Position numbers and translations under genes: made by a program. A stretch of 64,000 nucleotides of DNA, taken from NCBI RefSeq assembly GCF_021233055.1, contig NZ_CP089538.1, positions 4,294,501 through 4,358,500 of the forward strand, read 5' to 3'. The first letter of the stretch is position 1. Each line of letters starts with the position of its first letter. This stretch comes from Spirosoma oryzicola. Lineage in GTDB: Bacteria > Bacteroidota > Bacteroidia > Cytophagales > Spirosomataceae. The notes below the pieces were generated by a model. It worked only from the letters and a program-made list of their open reading frames with translations, was not told the origin of the DNA and made no database searches. Below are positions 26,670-34,483 of the stretch, one piece after another.

Positions 26670-28217
26670 GTGACTTATAATCATCATTTCTTTTTTCGGG
26701 CGTACAGTAAGTTAGTCGTCATTGCAGCCCTGGGAATTGCTATTTACAGTTGTCATTCAGGAGCCAGTGATCAGTTGGATAATCCGTTGGTTAAGGCAGG
26801 GCAGCAACTAGCGATCAAGCACTGCGGTTCGTGTCACCTGGTTCCTGAACCCAGCATGCTCGATCAGGAAACCTGGGACACCCACGTTTTACCCGCGATG
26901 GCTCCTATGCTGGGCATAGAATCGTACGGAAACGGCTATTATTTCGCGGGGCAGAAAGCGGCTGTCTCGTACGATAACTGGCAAAAAATAATGCTTTATT
27001 ACAAAGCATTGGCACCCAGAAAACTTAAACCCGCCGACGTATCTACTTCGAATGACTGGTCCATTTTTTCGCTGACAAAGCCGCAGCGAGATACGACACA
27101 AACGTCGGAGACGACGATGGTTGTTATGGACTCAAGCCGTACCCATCTGTACTCCGGAGATGGAATACGTAATGACTTGACCTGCTGGGATCAGCAGCTA
27201 CACCCGGTATGGCGAAAGCAGCTTAAGTCCCCACCTGTCAACGTAGCCTTTTACCGGGACAAGCAAGGCAACGAACGAGGAGTGTTTACTGGTCTGGGTA
27301 CAATGGTGGCAGCCGATATTGCAAAAGGGGAACTACTTGACCTAGCGCTTTCTGGTAAGCCACGTAATGACTCGTCTACAATTCACAGCGATCTGCCCCG
27401 CCCGCTGCAATCACTAGCCGCCGACATCAATCGGGATGGACTAACCGACTGGATTGTATGCGGATTCGGTCACCTACGGGGTGGCTTGTACTGGCTGAAG
27501 CAAGAGAAAAATGGGCGGTTCACAAAACTGCCTATTAAAGAAATCCCGGGTGCTATTCAAGCCACCACGGGCGATTTTAACGCTGATGGCTGGCCAGATG
27601 TTATGGTTCTCTTCGCCCATGCCGACGAAGGAATCTGGCTTTTCCTAAACGATAAAAAAGGAGGATTTACTCAACAAAACCTGCTCCGATTCCCATCTGT
27701 CTACGGCTCAACCAGCTTTCAACTAGTCGATTTCAACAAGGATGGAAAGGTCGATATTCTTTACACCTGTGGTGACAACAGTGATTACTCTCAAATTTTC
27801 AAGCCTTACCACGGGGTGTATGTTTACCTCAACCAAGGTAATTTTCAATACAAGCAGGCTCATTTTTTACCCGTCAACGGTTGTACAAAAGCCATCGCCA
27901 ACGACTTCGATCAGGACGGCGATTTAGACATTATCAGCATTTCCTTCTTCGCGGATTTTAAAAACAATCCGGCCGAAGGCTGTTTGTATTTTGAGCAGGA
28001 AAAAGCCTTTGAGTTTAAGCGACATGCGCTCCCCGTTAGCGACTATGGCCGCTGGATTTGCATGGACGTGGGCGACTGGGATCATGACGGCGATTCGGAC
28101 GTAGTGTTAGGCAACTTTTCGAAGGGATTTCTCAACGAGCGCGATTTCAAACCCACCTGGGATACACACTTACCGTTTATCATCCTCACGAACACAACCA
28201 GAGATAAGAGCCGCTAA
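26670..28217 (+). CDS. VCBS-repeat lipoprotein with a haem c (CxxCH) motif
   Basis: 515 residues from a GTG start at 26670. The start is supported by an AAGAAGG Shine-Dalgarno-like stretch and by immediate entry into a lipoprotein signal (lipobox IYSC, Cys28). An earlier TTG at 26604 lies inside the 23-bp hairpin and is rejected. A CGSCH motif (52-56) with VPEPSMLD and a later Met-containing segment indicates a covalently bound c-type haem. FG-GAP repeats follow (DINRDGLTDWIV, DFNADGWPDVMV, DFNKDGKVDILY, DFDQDGDLDIIS, DWDHDGDSDVVL). The mix suggests a surface or periplasmic redox-linked binding protein working with the neighbouring CRTAC1-type protein. Function is unknown. Confidence 0.82.
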   Translation: MTYNHHFFFRAYSKLVVIAALGIAIYSCHSGASDQLDNPLVKAGQQLAIKHCGSCHLVPEPSMLDQETWDTHVLPAMAPMLGIESYGNGYYFAGQKAAVSYDNWQKIMLYYKALAPRKLKPADVSTSNDWSIFSLTKPQRDTTQTSETTMVVMDSSRTHLYSGDGIRNDLTCWDQQLHPVWRKQLKSPPVNVAFYRDKQGNERGVFTGLGTMVAADIAKGELLDLALSGKPRNDSSTIHSDLPRPLQSLAADINRDGLTDWIVCGFGHLRGGLYWLKQEKNGRFTKLPIKEIPGAIQATTGDFNADGWPDVMVLFAHADEGIWLFLNDKKGGFTQQNLLRFPSVYGSTSFQLVDFNKDGKVDILYTCGDNSDYSQIFKPYHGVYVYLNQGNFQYKQAHFLPVNGCTKAIANDFDQDGDLDIISISFFADFKNNPAEGCLYFEQEKAFEFKRHALPVSDYGRWICMDVGDWDHDGDSDVVLGNFSKGFLNERDFKPTWDTHLPFIILTNTTRDKSR

Positions 28218-28269
28218 ATATTTTAGGCAAAATGAAATGAGAAGCTCGTAAGCGGGGTTTTATAAGCTC

Positions 28270-28277
28270 TACCTTTG
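28270..28277 (+). promoter_or_regulatory. -7 element placing the transcription start at the rqcH start codon
   Basis: TACCTTTG matches TAnnTTTG. In Bacteroidota promoters transcription starts about 7 nt after this box, which falls on the ATG at 28285. No good TTG is seen 20 nt upstream, so the call rests on one element. Confidence 0.4.
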
Positions 28278-28284
28278 CCCGATT

Positions 28285-29952
28285 ATGCATACGAACTATT
28301 ATTTCCTTCGTCAACTGGCTCCCGCTCTTGAGACTCTATTGACCGGCCTCCGGTTTGTTGAGTGCTTCAGCCAGGATCGCGATGAGGTGGTGCTTGTCTT
28401 TGCCCAGGCCAAGGGAAAACAGAATTATTACAAGCCGTTTTACATAAAAGCCGTCTTACGGCCCGACTTTTCGGGGCTGTTGTTTCCTCAAACGGTGCAG
28501 CGCGCTCGTAACAATAGCGTCGATTTGTTTGAAGAAGTAACGAATTCACTGCCAGGGCAGGAAGAGGTTCAGGGCAGTAGTGACGAAACGGTAGAAGCAA
28601 ATCGGCCGGGACGCGCGGTTATCGGTGTCCGCTCGTTTCTGAATGAACGATGCCTGGCAATCTTGCTGGAAGATAAGTACACTATGCTGTTCAAATTTTT
28701 CGGCAATCGTCCTAATCTCCTGGCGTTTCACGAGAATACGGTTACCGATCTATTTAATCAAAAGCTGTTGACAGATCGTCAGCTCGTGCTCGATGCCCTT
28801 GACCGACCTATTGATCAATCCTGGGAAGCGTTTGAAAAAGCAGGGTACGATCATCGAAAATTGTTTCCCACTTTCGGTAAGGTTGTAAACGAGTGGCTGA
28901 ATGAACAGGCCGTCAATAATACGCTAACAACCCCGGAGGCCAAGTGGACGCTGATCCAGCAAACCTTACAGCAACTCGAACAGCCTCACTATTATTTAAC
29001 CAAGCTTCATCACAAACCGACGCTTAGTTTGTTGCCTCTGGGCGATATACAACGTGAGCTTACGGACCCGGTCGAAGCCGCCAACCGTTTCTTTATTACG
29101 TACAATGGCCTAACTGCTTTTGAGCACGAAAAAGGGAACCTGCTTCGACTGCTGGAAAAGAGACGGAAGCGAGCTGAAGCCTTAATCGAAATTAACCTGC
29201 AACGCATCGTTGATCGGGAGGAAGGAGCCAGCCATGAAGAGATGGGTCATATTCTGATGGCTAACTTACATGACATTCCTATGGTGTCTGGAAGTAAATC
29301 GCCCGAAACCGTAACATTGACCGATTTTTACCGGGATCAACCCATCACAATCCGACTGAAACCAGACCTGAGTCCACAAAAAAACGCCGAGAATTACTAC
29401 CGAAAAGCGAAGAACGAAAAAATCGAGGAAGACTATTTGACCGGACAGATCACAGCTCGGGAAGAAGAAATTACGCTTCTCGACCGGCAGAAAGCGGATC
29501 TTGAAGTAATTCAAACCTTAAAGGAGCTGCGCCGATACAGCAAGCAGCATAATCTACAGAGCGACCAGCTGGCTAATCAACTGGCAAGCGGTGACACAAC
29601 GAATCTTTTTAAAGAGGTAATCATCGATAAGTTTCGCATTCTGATCGGACGAAACGCAAAAAACAACGATCTACTGACGCAGAAATACGCGTACAAAGAA
29701 GATTTGTGGCTTCATGCCCGCGATGTTGCCGGTTCGCACGTCATTGTAAAATATCAGGCCGGTAAACCGTTTCCCAAAAACGTGATTGAGCGAGCAGCCG
29801 AGCTAGCCGCCTGGTACTCAAAACGCCGAACGGACAGCTTGTGTCCGGTTATTGTGACGCCGAAAAAATACGTTCGTAAGCCCAAAGGCCTCGCCGAGGG
29901 CCAGGTAATTGTGGATAAGGAAGACAGCATTCTCGTTGTACCCCGCGAATAA
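28285..29952 (+). CDS. rqcH: RqcH/Rqc2-type NFACT ribosome quality-control protein
   Basis: 555 residues, the length of bacterial NFACT (FbpA/RqcH) proteins. The NFACT-N domain covers about 1-250, a coiled-coil and helix-hairpin-helix middle lies at about 260-430, and the NFACT-R (DUF814) domain lies at about 445-555. The latter carries the signature KEDLWLHARDVAGSHVIV and ends in the PKKYVRKPKGLAEGQVIV segment. RqcH binds stalled 50S-peptidyl-tRNA complexes and recruits tRNA-Ala to add alanine tails; this is known from Bacillus, and the role here is by homology. It is a single-gene unit ending in a strong terminator. Confidence 0.92.
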   Translation: MHTNYYFLRQLAPALETLLTGLRFVECFSQDRDEVVLVFAQAKGKQNYYKPFYIKAVLRPDFSGLLFPQTVQRARNNSVDLFEEVTNSLPGQEEVQGSSDETVEANRPGRAVIGVRSFLNERCLAILLEDKYTMLFKFFGNRPNLLAFHENTVTDLFNQKLLTDRQLVLDALDRPIDQSWEAFEKAGYDHRKLFPTFGKVVNEWLNEQAVNNTLTTPEAKWTLIQQTLQQLEQPHYYLTKLHHKPTLSLLPLGDIQRELTDPVEAANRFFITYNGLTAFEHEKGNLLRLLEKRRKRAEALIEINLQRIVDREEGASHEEMGHILMANLHDIPMVSGSKSPETVTLTDFYRDQPITIRLKPDLSPQKNAENYYRKAKNEKIEEDYLTGQITAREEEITLLDRQKADLEVIQTLKELRRYSKQHNLQSDQLANQLASGDTTNLFKEVIIDKFRILIGRNAKNNDLLTQKYAYKEDLWLHARDVAGSHVIVKYQAGKPFPKNVIERAAELAAWYSKRRTDSLCPVIVTPKKYVRKPKGLAEGQVIVDKEDSILVVPRE

Positions 29953-29953
29953 A

Positions 29954-29983
29954 AAAATGGGCTAGGATGTCCTAGCCCATTTT
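29954..29983. terminator. Bidirectional terminator between rqcH and the glycosyltransferase gene
   Basis: AAAATGGGCTAGG (29954-29966) with CCTAGCCCATTT (29971-29982); a 4-nt loop, with A-run and T-run on either side. It serves convergent genes. Confidence 0.88.
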
Positions 29984-29992
29984 CGCTGTAGT

Positions 29993-31207
29993 TTACTGCT
30001 CGATAGCAAGGCTTAGGTTGGCGACCATCAACCGGTTCATATCGTTCCAGGTGTGGTTCCAGGAATTTTCCATCAGGAAGCTGTCGATGGCGGCCCAGTC
30101 GGCTGGGTGTCCTCCGTTGAGCGCTTTCTCGATGGCCGCTTCGAAGGCATCCGCCGAATCAGCAATCTGGACGAAATCGGCGTTGCCGTAGGTACGCACT
30201 ACATCACGAATTGGCGTAGACACAACGGGCAATCCACCGGCTAGATACTCAGGCGTCTTAGTCGGGCTGATGAATCGGGTTGAATCGTTGAGTGCAAAAG
30301 GCAGCATCGCAACGTCCCAGTTACCGAAATAAGCTGGTAGATCTTTGTACGCCTTCATGCCCAGGTAATGCACGTTATCTCCTTTCGGCAATAAATCCCG
30401 GCTGATCTTAACGATTGGACCGAGTAAGATAAACTGCCATTCGGGCCGACGCTGGGCTACTTCACCAAGCAATTTGTAATCAAACCGTTCGTCGATAACT
30501 CCACTAAAGCCAATCCGTGGGTTGGCTAGCGAACGCTGATCTGCCGGATCGGGCTGCGGCTGGCGAGCTGCCGAAAAATGCGAGAAATCGATACTGCTTG
30601 GGAACGCGAATACCTGCGAATGCCGGTTGCGCTTGGCTTCGTACAGGCTATGGCCGCCCGTAAATACGATATCGGCTTTGTCGATGAGTCGCTTTTCTTC
30701 GGCCAGCAATTGCGGAGGAGCTCCCCAGAAAGCCGACAGTTCGTCCATGCAATCGTAAATCGTCAGGCGCGGTTGCAGATGATCACTGAACAACAGAGCC
30801 ATCGGAGTGTAATACCAAGCTATAAAATTCCCAATACGTTCGTTCTGCAAAAACTCATCCAATAGCTGACGCTGTAAGCGAATGGCTTCGTCAGGTTTCG
30901 TTCCATGAGGAAGATGCGGCACCAGCACGGTTAGCCGGTCGGTCTGCTGACAAGTAGTAAGTCGTGTTTCGTTACTCCAGATGGGCTCCTCAATAAACCA
31001 TACACGGTAGTTTTTCGTAGCTCGGGTCAACAGATGTTGCGGACGTTGATAAACGAAGTTCCACCGTAAGTGCGAAAAACAGATCAGATCATGGACATCA
31101 TCGACTGAGAACGAGGAGGAAGGGCGATTTGTACTAGTCGTCGTTGATGGGCGGCTAGTTAAATTAAGAGCATTTGCTGAATCAGGCGTTGCGTCCGTAA
31201 TTTTCAT
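29993..31207 (-). CDS. Glycosyltransferase (GT-B, family 1/4-like)
   Basis: 404 residues. The N-terminal half starts after a Ser/Thr-rich leader (about 1-38) with DLICFSHLRWNFVYQRPQHLLTR. The C-terminal half carries RIGFSGVIDERFDYKLL, WQFILLGP, NVHYLGMKAYKDLPAYFGNWDVAMLPF and the nucleotide-sugar-binding SPTKTPEYLAGGLPVVSTPI. No membrane segments. This type builds surface or extracellular polysaccharide; acceptor and donor are unknown. It stands alone rather than in a polysaccharide cluster. A long inverted repeat and a TAAGTTTG box lie directly upstream. Confidence 0.9.
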   Translation of the reverse strand: MKITDATPDSANALNLTSRPSTTTSTNRPSSSFSVDDVHDLICFSHLRWNFVYQRPQHLLTRATKNYRVWFIEEPIWSNETRLTTCQQTDRLTVLVPHLPHGTKPDEAIRLQRQLLDEFLQNERIGNFIAWYYTPMALLFSDHLQPRLTIYDCMDELSAFWGAPPQLLAEEKRLIDKADIVFTGGHSLYEAKRNRHSQVFAFPSSIDFSHFSAARQPQPDPADQRSLANPRIGFSGVIDERFDYKLLGEVAQRRPEWQFILLGPIVKISRDLLPKGDNVHYLGMKAYKDLPAYFGNWDVAMLPFALNDSTRFISPTKTPEYLAGGLPVVSTPIRDVVRTYGNADFVQIADSADAFEAAIEKALNGGHPADWAAIDSFLMENSWNHTWNDMNRLMVANLSLAIEQ

Positions 31208-31216
31208 AAGCTGTTA

Positions 31217-31278
31217 GCAGAAGAAGGGTGACAAATTAGAATGGCCAATAAAACACCAAACTTATATCCTTCTTCTGC
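31217..31278 (-). promoter_or_regulatory. Inverted repeat bracketing the -7 box of the glycosyltransferase gene
   Basis: GCAGAAGAAGG (31217-31227) and CCTTCTTCTGC (31268-31278) are a perfect 11-bp inverted repeat 40 nt apart. A TAAGTTTG box (minus strand, 31264-31257) lies between them. No clear -33 TTG is visible. It could be a paired operator or a 5' mRNA hairpin next to the start codon. Confidence 0.4.
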
Positions 31279-31353
31279 GAAAACCTGATGTGTAACAAAA
31301 ATGTTGATCAGCCGAAAGATTTATTGAGGCAGTGGCCCCTGCAAGAGTAGCCT

Positions 31354-32952
31354 CTACGCTCTAGGCAGAAAAACACGAAATATTGCACCGTTACCTTCCT
31401 GACTGCTCGCCGTAATGTAGCCGCCGTGAATATCAGCCACTTTTCTGCAAATGGCTAGACCCATTCCGGTTCCGTCGTACTGCATTCGGCCATGAAGCTG
31501 CTGAAAAATGGTGAATATTTTGTCCAGATAGCGCTCATCAAATCCGATTCCGTTATCAGCGACGGTCAGGACTGCAAACCGCCCCTCCGCCGACGGCCCA
31601 TCTAACAGCGTTGCGGGCAAATCGGATTCCGTGGCTACATAGCCACTGATACGAACCTGGGGAGGAATTGGCGTTCCGGCAGAATCGATTTGCTGAAACT
31701 TCAGCGCATTACTGAGCAAGTTCTGAAACAACTGACGCAGCAAAGCTACGTCGCCCTGGACCATGGGCAGCGGATCGACAGTAAGCTGTGCCTTGCGATC
31801 ATAAATCGTTAGTTCGAGATCGTCAGCCACTAAGTCAATCAACTTGTTGAGATCAACCGGACTAAATGTTTTAGCATCTCCCGATAGCCGGGAAAAAGTC
31901 AGCAGATCTTGAACCAATGACCGCATACGCCCCGCCGAGACCTGCATGCGCTGGATCAGATCGGTTGCAGCCGCACTTAATTCTTCAGTAAACTGATCGT
32001 TCAGCACATCACCGAATGAAACTATTTTCCGCAGCGGCTCTTGCAGATCGTGCGACGCTACGTAAGCAAACTGTTCCAGGTTATGATTCGACCGGTGAAG
32101 TTCCTGCACGGTTGCCTCCAGCTGCTGCTGCAATTGTTTGGCCTCCGTTACATCTTGTATTGTAGCAACAAATCCATCGTTCAGGTGATTGAGGGTAACG
32201 TTGAACCAGCGATCCAGCGACGGAGCATATTCTTCGAAACAAATGGCGTCTCCCGTATCGAGCATATGCCGCAACTGCTCCATCCATTCCGGTTTTACTG
32301 GATAAATATCGGTCAGCAGTAACCCCGTAAAGTGCATAGGAGTCTGGCTGATCAGCCGTTCGAACTGTTGATTAGTGAGTGCAATGCAAAAGTTTAGCAG
32401 GTTATGCTGGTCGTCGCGAACCGCTTCAAAGACGACGATAGAATTAGGCGAAGAGTTTAATACACCATTGAGTAGCGTGGTTTGTCGGGCTAATCGACGG
32501 GCGGCATGGTGCAGATCACTGGTTTCGCTGTAAGAAAGTAGCAGGCCGTCGTGACCAAACGGAGCCGCCGACTGAACGATCCACACGTCGTGGTCACCGA
32601 CCTTATAAGTCTGCTCAACCCGCTGCGCTTCATTCGTTTCAATTACCTTGATGTAGGTCTGCCACAACTTCGTTTCGCGAACTGTCGGAAAAAAATCCGT
32701 TAGCAGTCGTCCTGTGATATCGGCGCTTTCTTCGTGGTTGTTACCCAGTGTATCGCGTAGTGCTGTATTATTGGCAAAACGATATTGAAAATTGACGATT
32801 GGTCCATCGGGAGAAGCCCCTTCGCGAACGGCCACAAGTCCTACTAAGCCGTTTATGGAATGATTCAGTACTTGTTGCCAGAGAAAGGCGCGCTCGTCAG
32901 TAGATAGTTCAAATCCGGGAGGTGCAGTTTGATAAAGAGACAGGTTAGTCAT
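31354..32952 (-). CDS. Cytosolic PAS-domain sensor histidine kinase
   Basis: 532 residues with no membrane segments. Two PAS-like domains (about 20-145 and 155-270) precede a short coiled coil, a HisKA domain with AYVASHDLQEPLRK (phospho-acceptor His about 301), and a HATPase domain ending FTIFQQLHGRMQYDGTGMGLAICRKV. The ASHDLQEPLRKI form is typical of phytochrome-related and Bacteroidota cytosolic kinases that use small stand-alone receivers. No response regulator is adjacent; the receiver at 60515-60979 is one possible partner, but it has its own kinase. The signal is unknown. Confidence 0.93.
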   Translation of the reverse strand: MTNLSLYQTAPPGFELSTDERAFLWQQVLNHSINGLVGLVAVREGASPDGPIVNFQYRFANNTALRDTLGNNHEESADITGRLLTDFFPTVRETKLWQTYIKVIETNEAQRVEQTYKVGDHDVWIVQSAAPFGHDGLLLSYSETSDLHHAARRLARQTTLLNGVLNSSPNSIVVFEAVRDDQHNLLNFCIALTNQQFERLISQTPMHFTGLLLTDIYPVKPEWMEQLRHMLDTGDAICFEEYAPSLDRWFNVTLNHLNDGFVATIQDVTEAKQLQQQLEATVQELHRSNHNLEQFAYVASHDLQEPLRKIVSFGDVLNDQFTEELSAAATDLIQRMQVSAGRMRSLVQDLLTFSRLSGDAKTFSPVDLNKLIDLVADDLELTIYDRKAQLTVDPLPMVQGDVALLRQLFQNLLSNALKFQQIDSAGTPIPPQVRISGYVATESDLPATLLDGPSAEGRFAVLTVADNGIGFDERYLDKIFTIFQQLHGRMQYDGTGMGLAICRKVADIHGGYITASSQEGNGAIFRVFLPRA

Positions 32953-33278
32953 GAAGGTTACGGTACGATATTGGACAGCTACTTAATTATAAGAACTTCA
33001 GGATTAATGATTTCGTATAAATAGTTTAGTAGCAGGCAGAAAATAGGCGATTTTAGGTAAGTTGACTAGAGAGCCCAAACAGAAGTCAGGCAGGAATTTC
33101 AGACACTTGTAAATCAGCCATTTACGCATACAAGTGTTTATCCATCGAAACTAGCCATTTCGACATTCAAAGATGAGTAACTGTTTCGATATATTGTTTA
33201 CCGATGAATAGATACGATCTAACCGCACCAGTGGGGTCTGACTACTCGCTACGGGCCTTTCTGCAACAGGCGGGACTA
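32953..33278. other. Gene-free region with two short inverted repeats
   Basis: 326 bp without a convincing gene. Visible are ACACTTGTA (33103-33111) with TACAAGTGT (33129-33137), an inner GTAAAT/ATTTAC pair that would compete with it, and TCGAAA/TTTCGA near 33147-33165. These may form a terminator for the GH5 gene or part of the kinase promoter region, but no TAnnTTTG box was found. Confidence 0.4.
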
Positions 33279-34376
33279 CTAATATTTTTGTAACAAAGTT
33301 AGCATTCGTTCATCCAGCAGCATTCCCTGATGCTCTTTGTAGGTTACGTCGGCTCGGTCGCTGTTAAGGATACCGAATGCGCCCCGAAAATTCCAGAGCG
33401 CCCAGCCCCATCCGGCCTCTTTCCAAAGCTTCAGGTGATCTTCCATATACCGCAACGCAACGTCGTGGGGCGTTTTATTGTAACAACCCCACTCGCCAAC
33501 GTGAACGCCTACCCCTTGCTTTTGTAGTTTCTTCCAGGGGTCAATGGTAATTTTTTTCAACGTCTCGGCGTTCCAGACCACGTTCATCCAAGTATTCGGC
33601 CAGGTAGGCGAAGGTGCGTCTTTCAGCATGGGCACCCATTCTGCCTTGTAGTGGCTCACATTCATCGGTAGGTAACCGCGCGTACTCTGACCAACATGCA
33701 GATTAACCAGGTCAAATACGGGCTGGTTACCGTATTGCAAGCCATCAACAATAATCAACCGGTTAGGGTCAACAGAACGAATTCCTTCGACCAGCGCCGT
33801 TACGACGCGAATGTATTTTGCCTCGTCGGTATTCGGCTCGTTGATCAGGTCGAACGAAACCTCCCGGTTAGGCCGACCTTTGTAACGCTCGGCCAGATGC
33901 TTCCAGTGAAAAACGGCAGCTTCCAACGCCCGATCATCGGTCCAGAGATCGAGTGGTTCGGCGGGCGGGTTCACGCAGTAGCCGGGAATCCGGTGCAAAT
34001 TTAGATTGACGTGAATTTTATGTTGCTTTCCGTAGTCAACGGCCTGATCTACTTCTTTCAACACGCGCTCGTTTAGTTCGGTCCAGTGTGCCGGATCGGG
34101 CGTAGCCCAGCAATGGTACGACATAGGCAACCGAACGAAATTGAAGCCCCAGTTTGCAATCCATTCGAAGTCCCGTTCCTGATACGGTCCGGCAGGTTCG
34201 GGGCCGGTCGTACCCGCAACAAATTTTTCGAGTAGGTTAAACCCCCGCCAGCGCGGCAGCTTGCCCGGTTTTGGTTCCGGTAAAATTGACGAATCAGCGT
34301 CGGCCATAACGGATGTTAATTGGTTCAACCCAACGGCTGCGGTTAGCGATGTTTGCAGAAACAGACGACGCTCCAT
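33279..34376 (-). CDS. Glycoside hydrolase family 5 (cellulase-like) enzyme
   Basis: 365 residues. An RR-containing signal (MERRLFLQTSLTAAVGL) suggests export, possibly by Tat. A GH5 TIM barrel covers about 40-360: WRGFNLLEKF, WGFNFVRLPMSYHCW, VNLNLHRIPGYC, FDLINEPN with the acid/base E180, and VHVGEWGCYN with the nucleophile E295. GH5 enzymes hydrolyse beta-linked glucans or mannans by a retaining mechanism; the exact substrate is open. No carbohydrate-binding module or T9SS tail is attached. The nearest SusC/SusD pair is more than 10 kb away. Confidence 0.92.
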   Translation of the reverse strand: MERRLFLQTSLTAAVGLNQLTSVMADADSSILPEPKPGKLPRWRGFNLLEKFVAGTTGPEPAGPYQERDFEWIANWGFNFVRLPMSYHCWATPDPAHWTELNERVLKEVDQAVDYGKQHKIHVNLNLHRIPGYCVNPPAEPLDLWTDDRALEAAVFHWKHLAERYKGRPNREVSFDLINEPNTDEAKYIRVVTALVEGIRSVDPNRLIIVDGLQYGNQPVFDLVNLHVGQSTRGYLPMNVSHYKAEWVPMLKDAPSPTWPNTWMNVVWNAETLKKITIDPWKKLQKQGVGVHVGEWGCYNKTPHDVALRYMEDHLKLWKEAGWGWALWNFRGAFGILNSDRADVTYKEHQGMLLDERMLTLLQKY

Positions 34377-34483
34377 AAGCGATGTATACTGTAGGATGGC
34401 AACTGTATGCTAAACCATTCCGGCGATCAATAGGATTTCAATTAGCCGAAATAATAAGCTGGCCTCCCAGTCGTACGTCGTTC

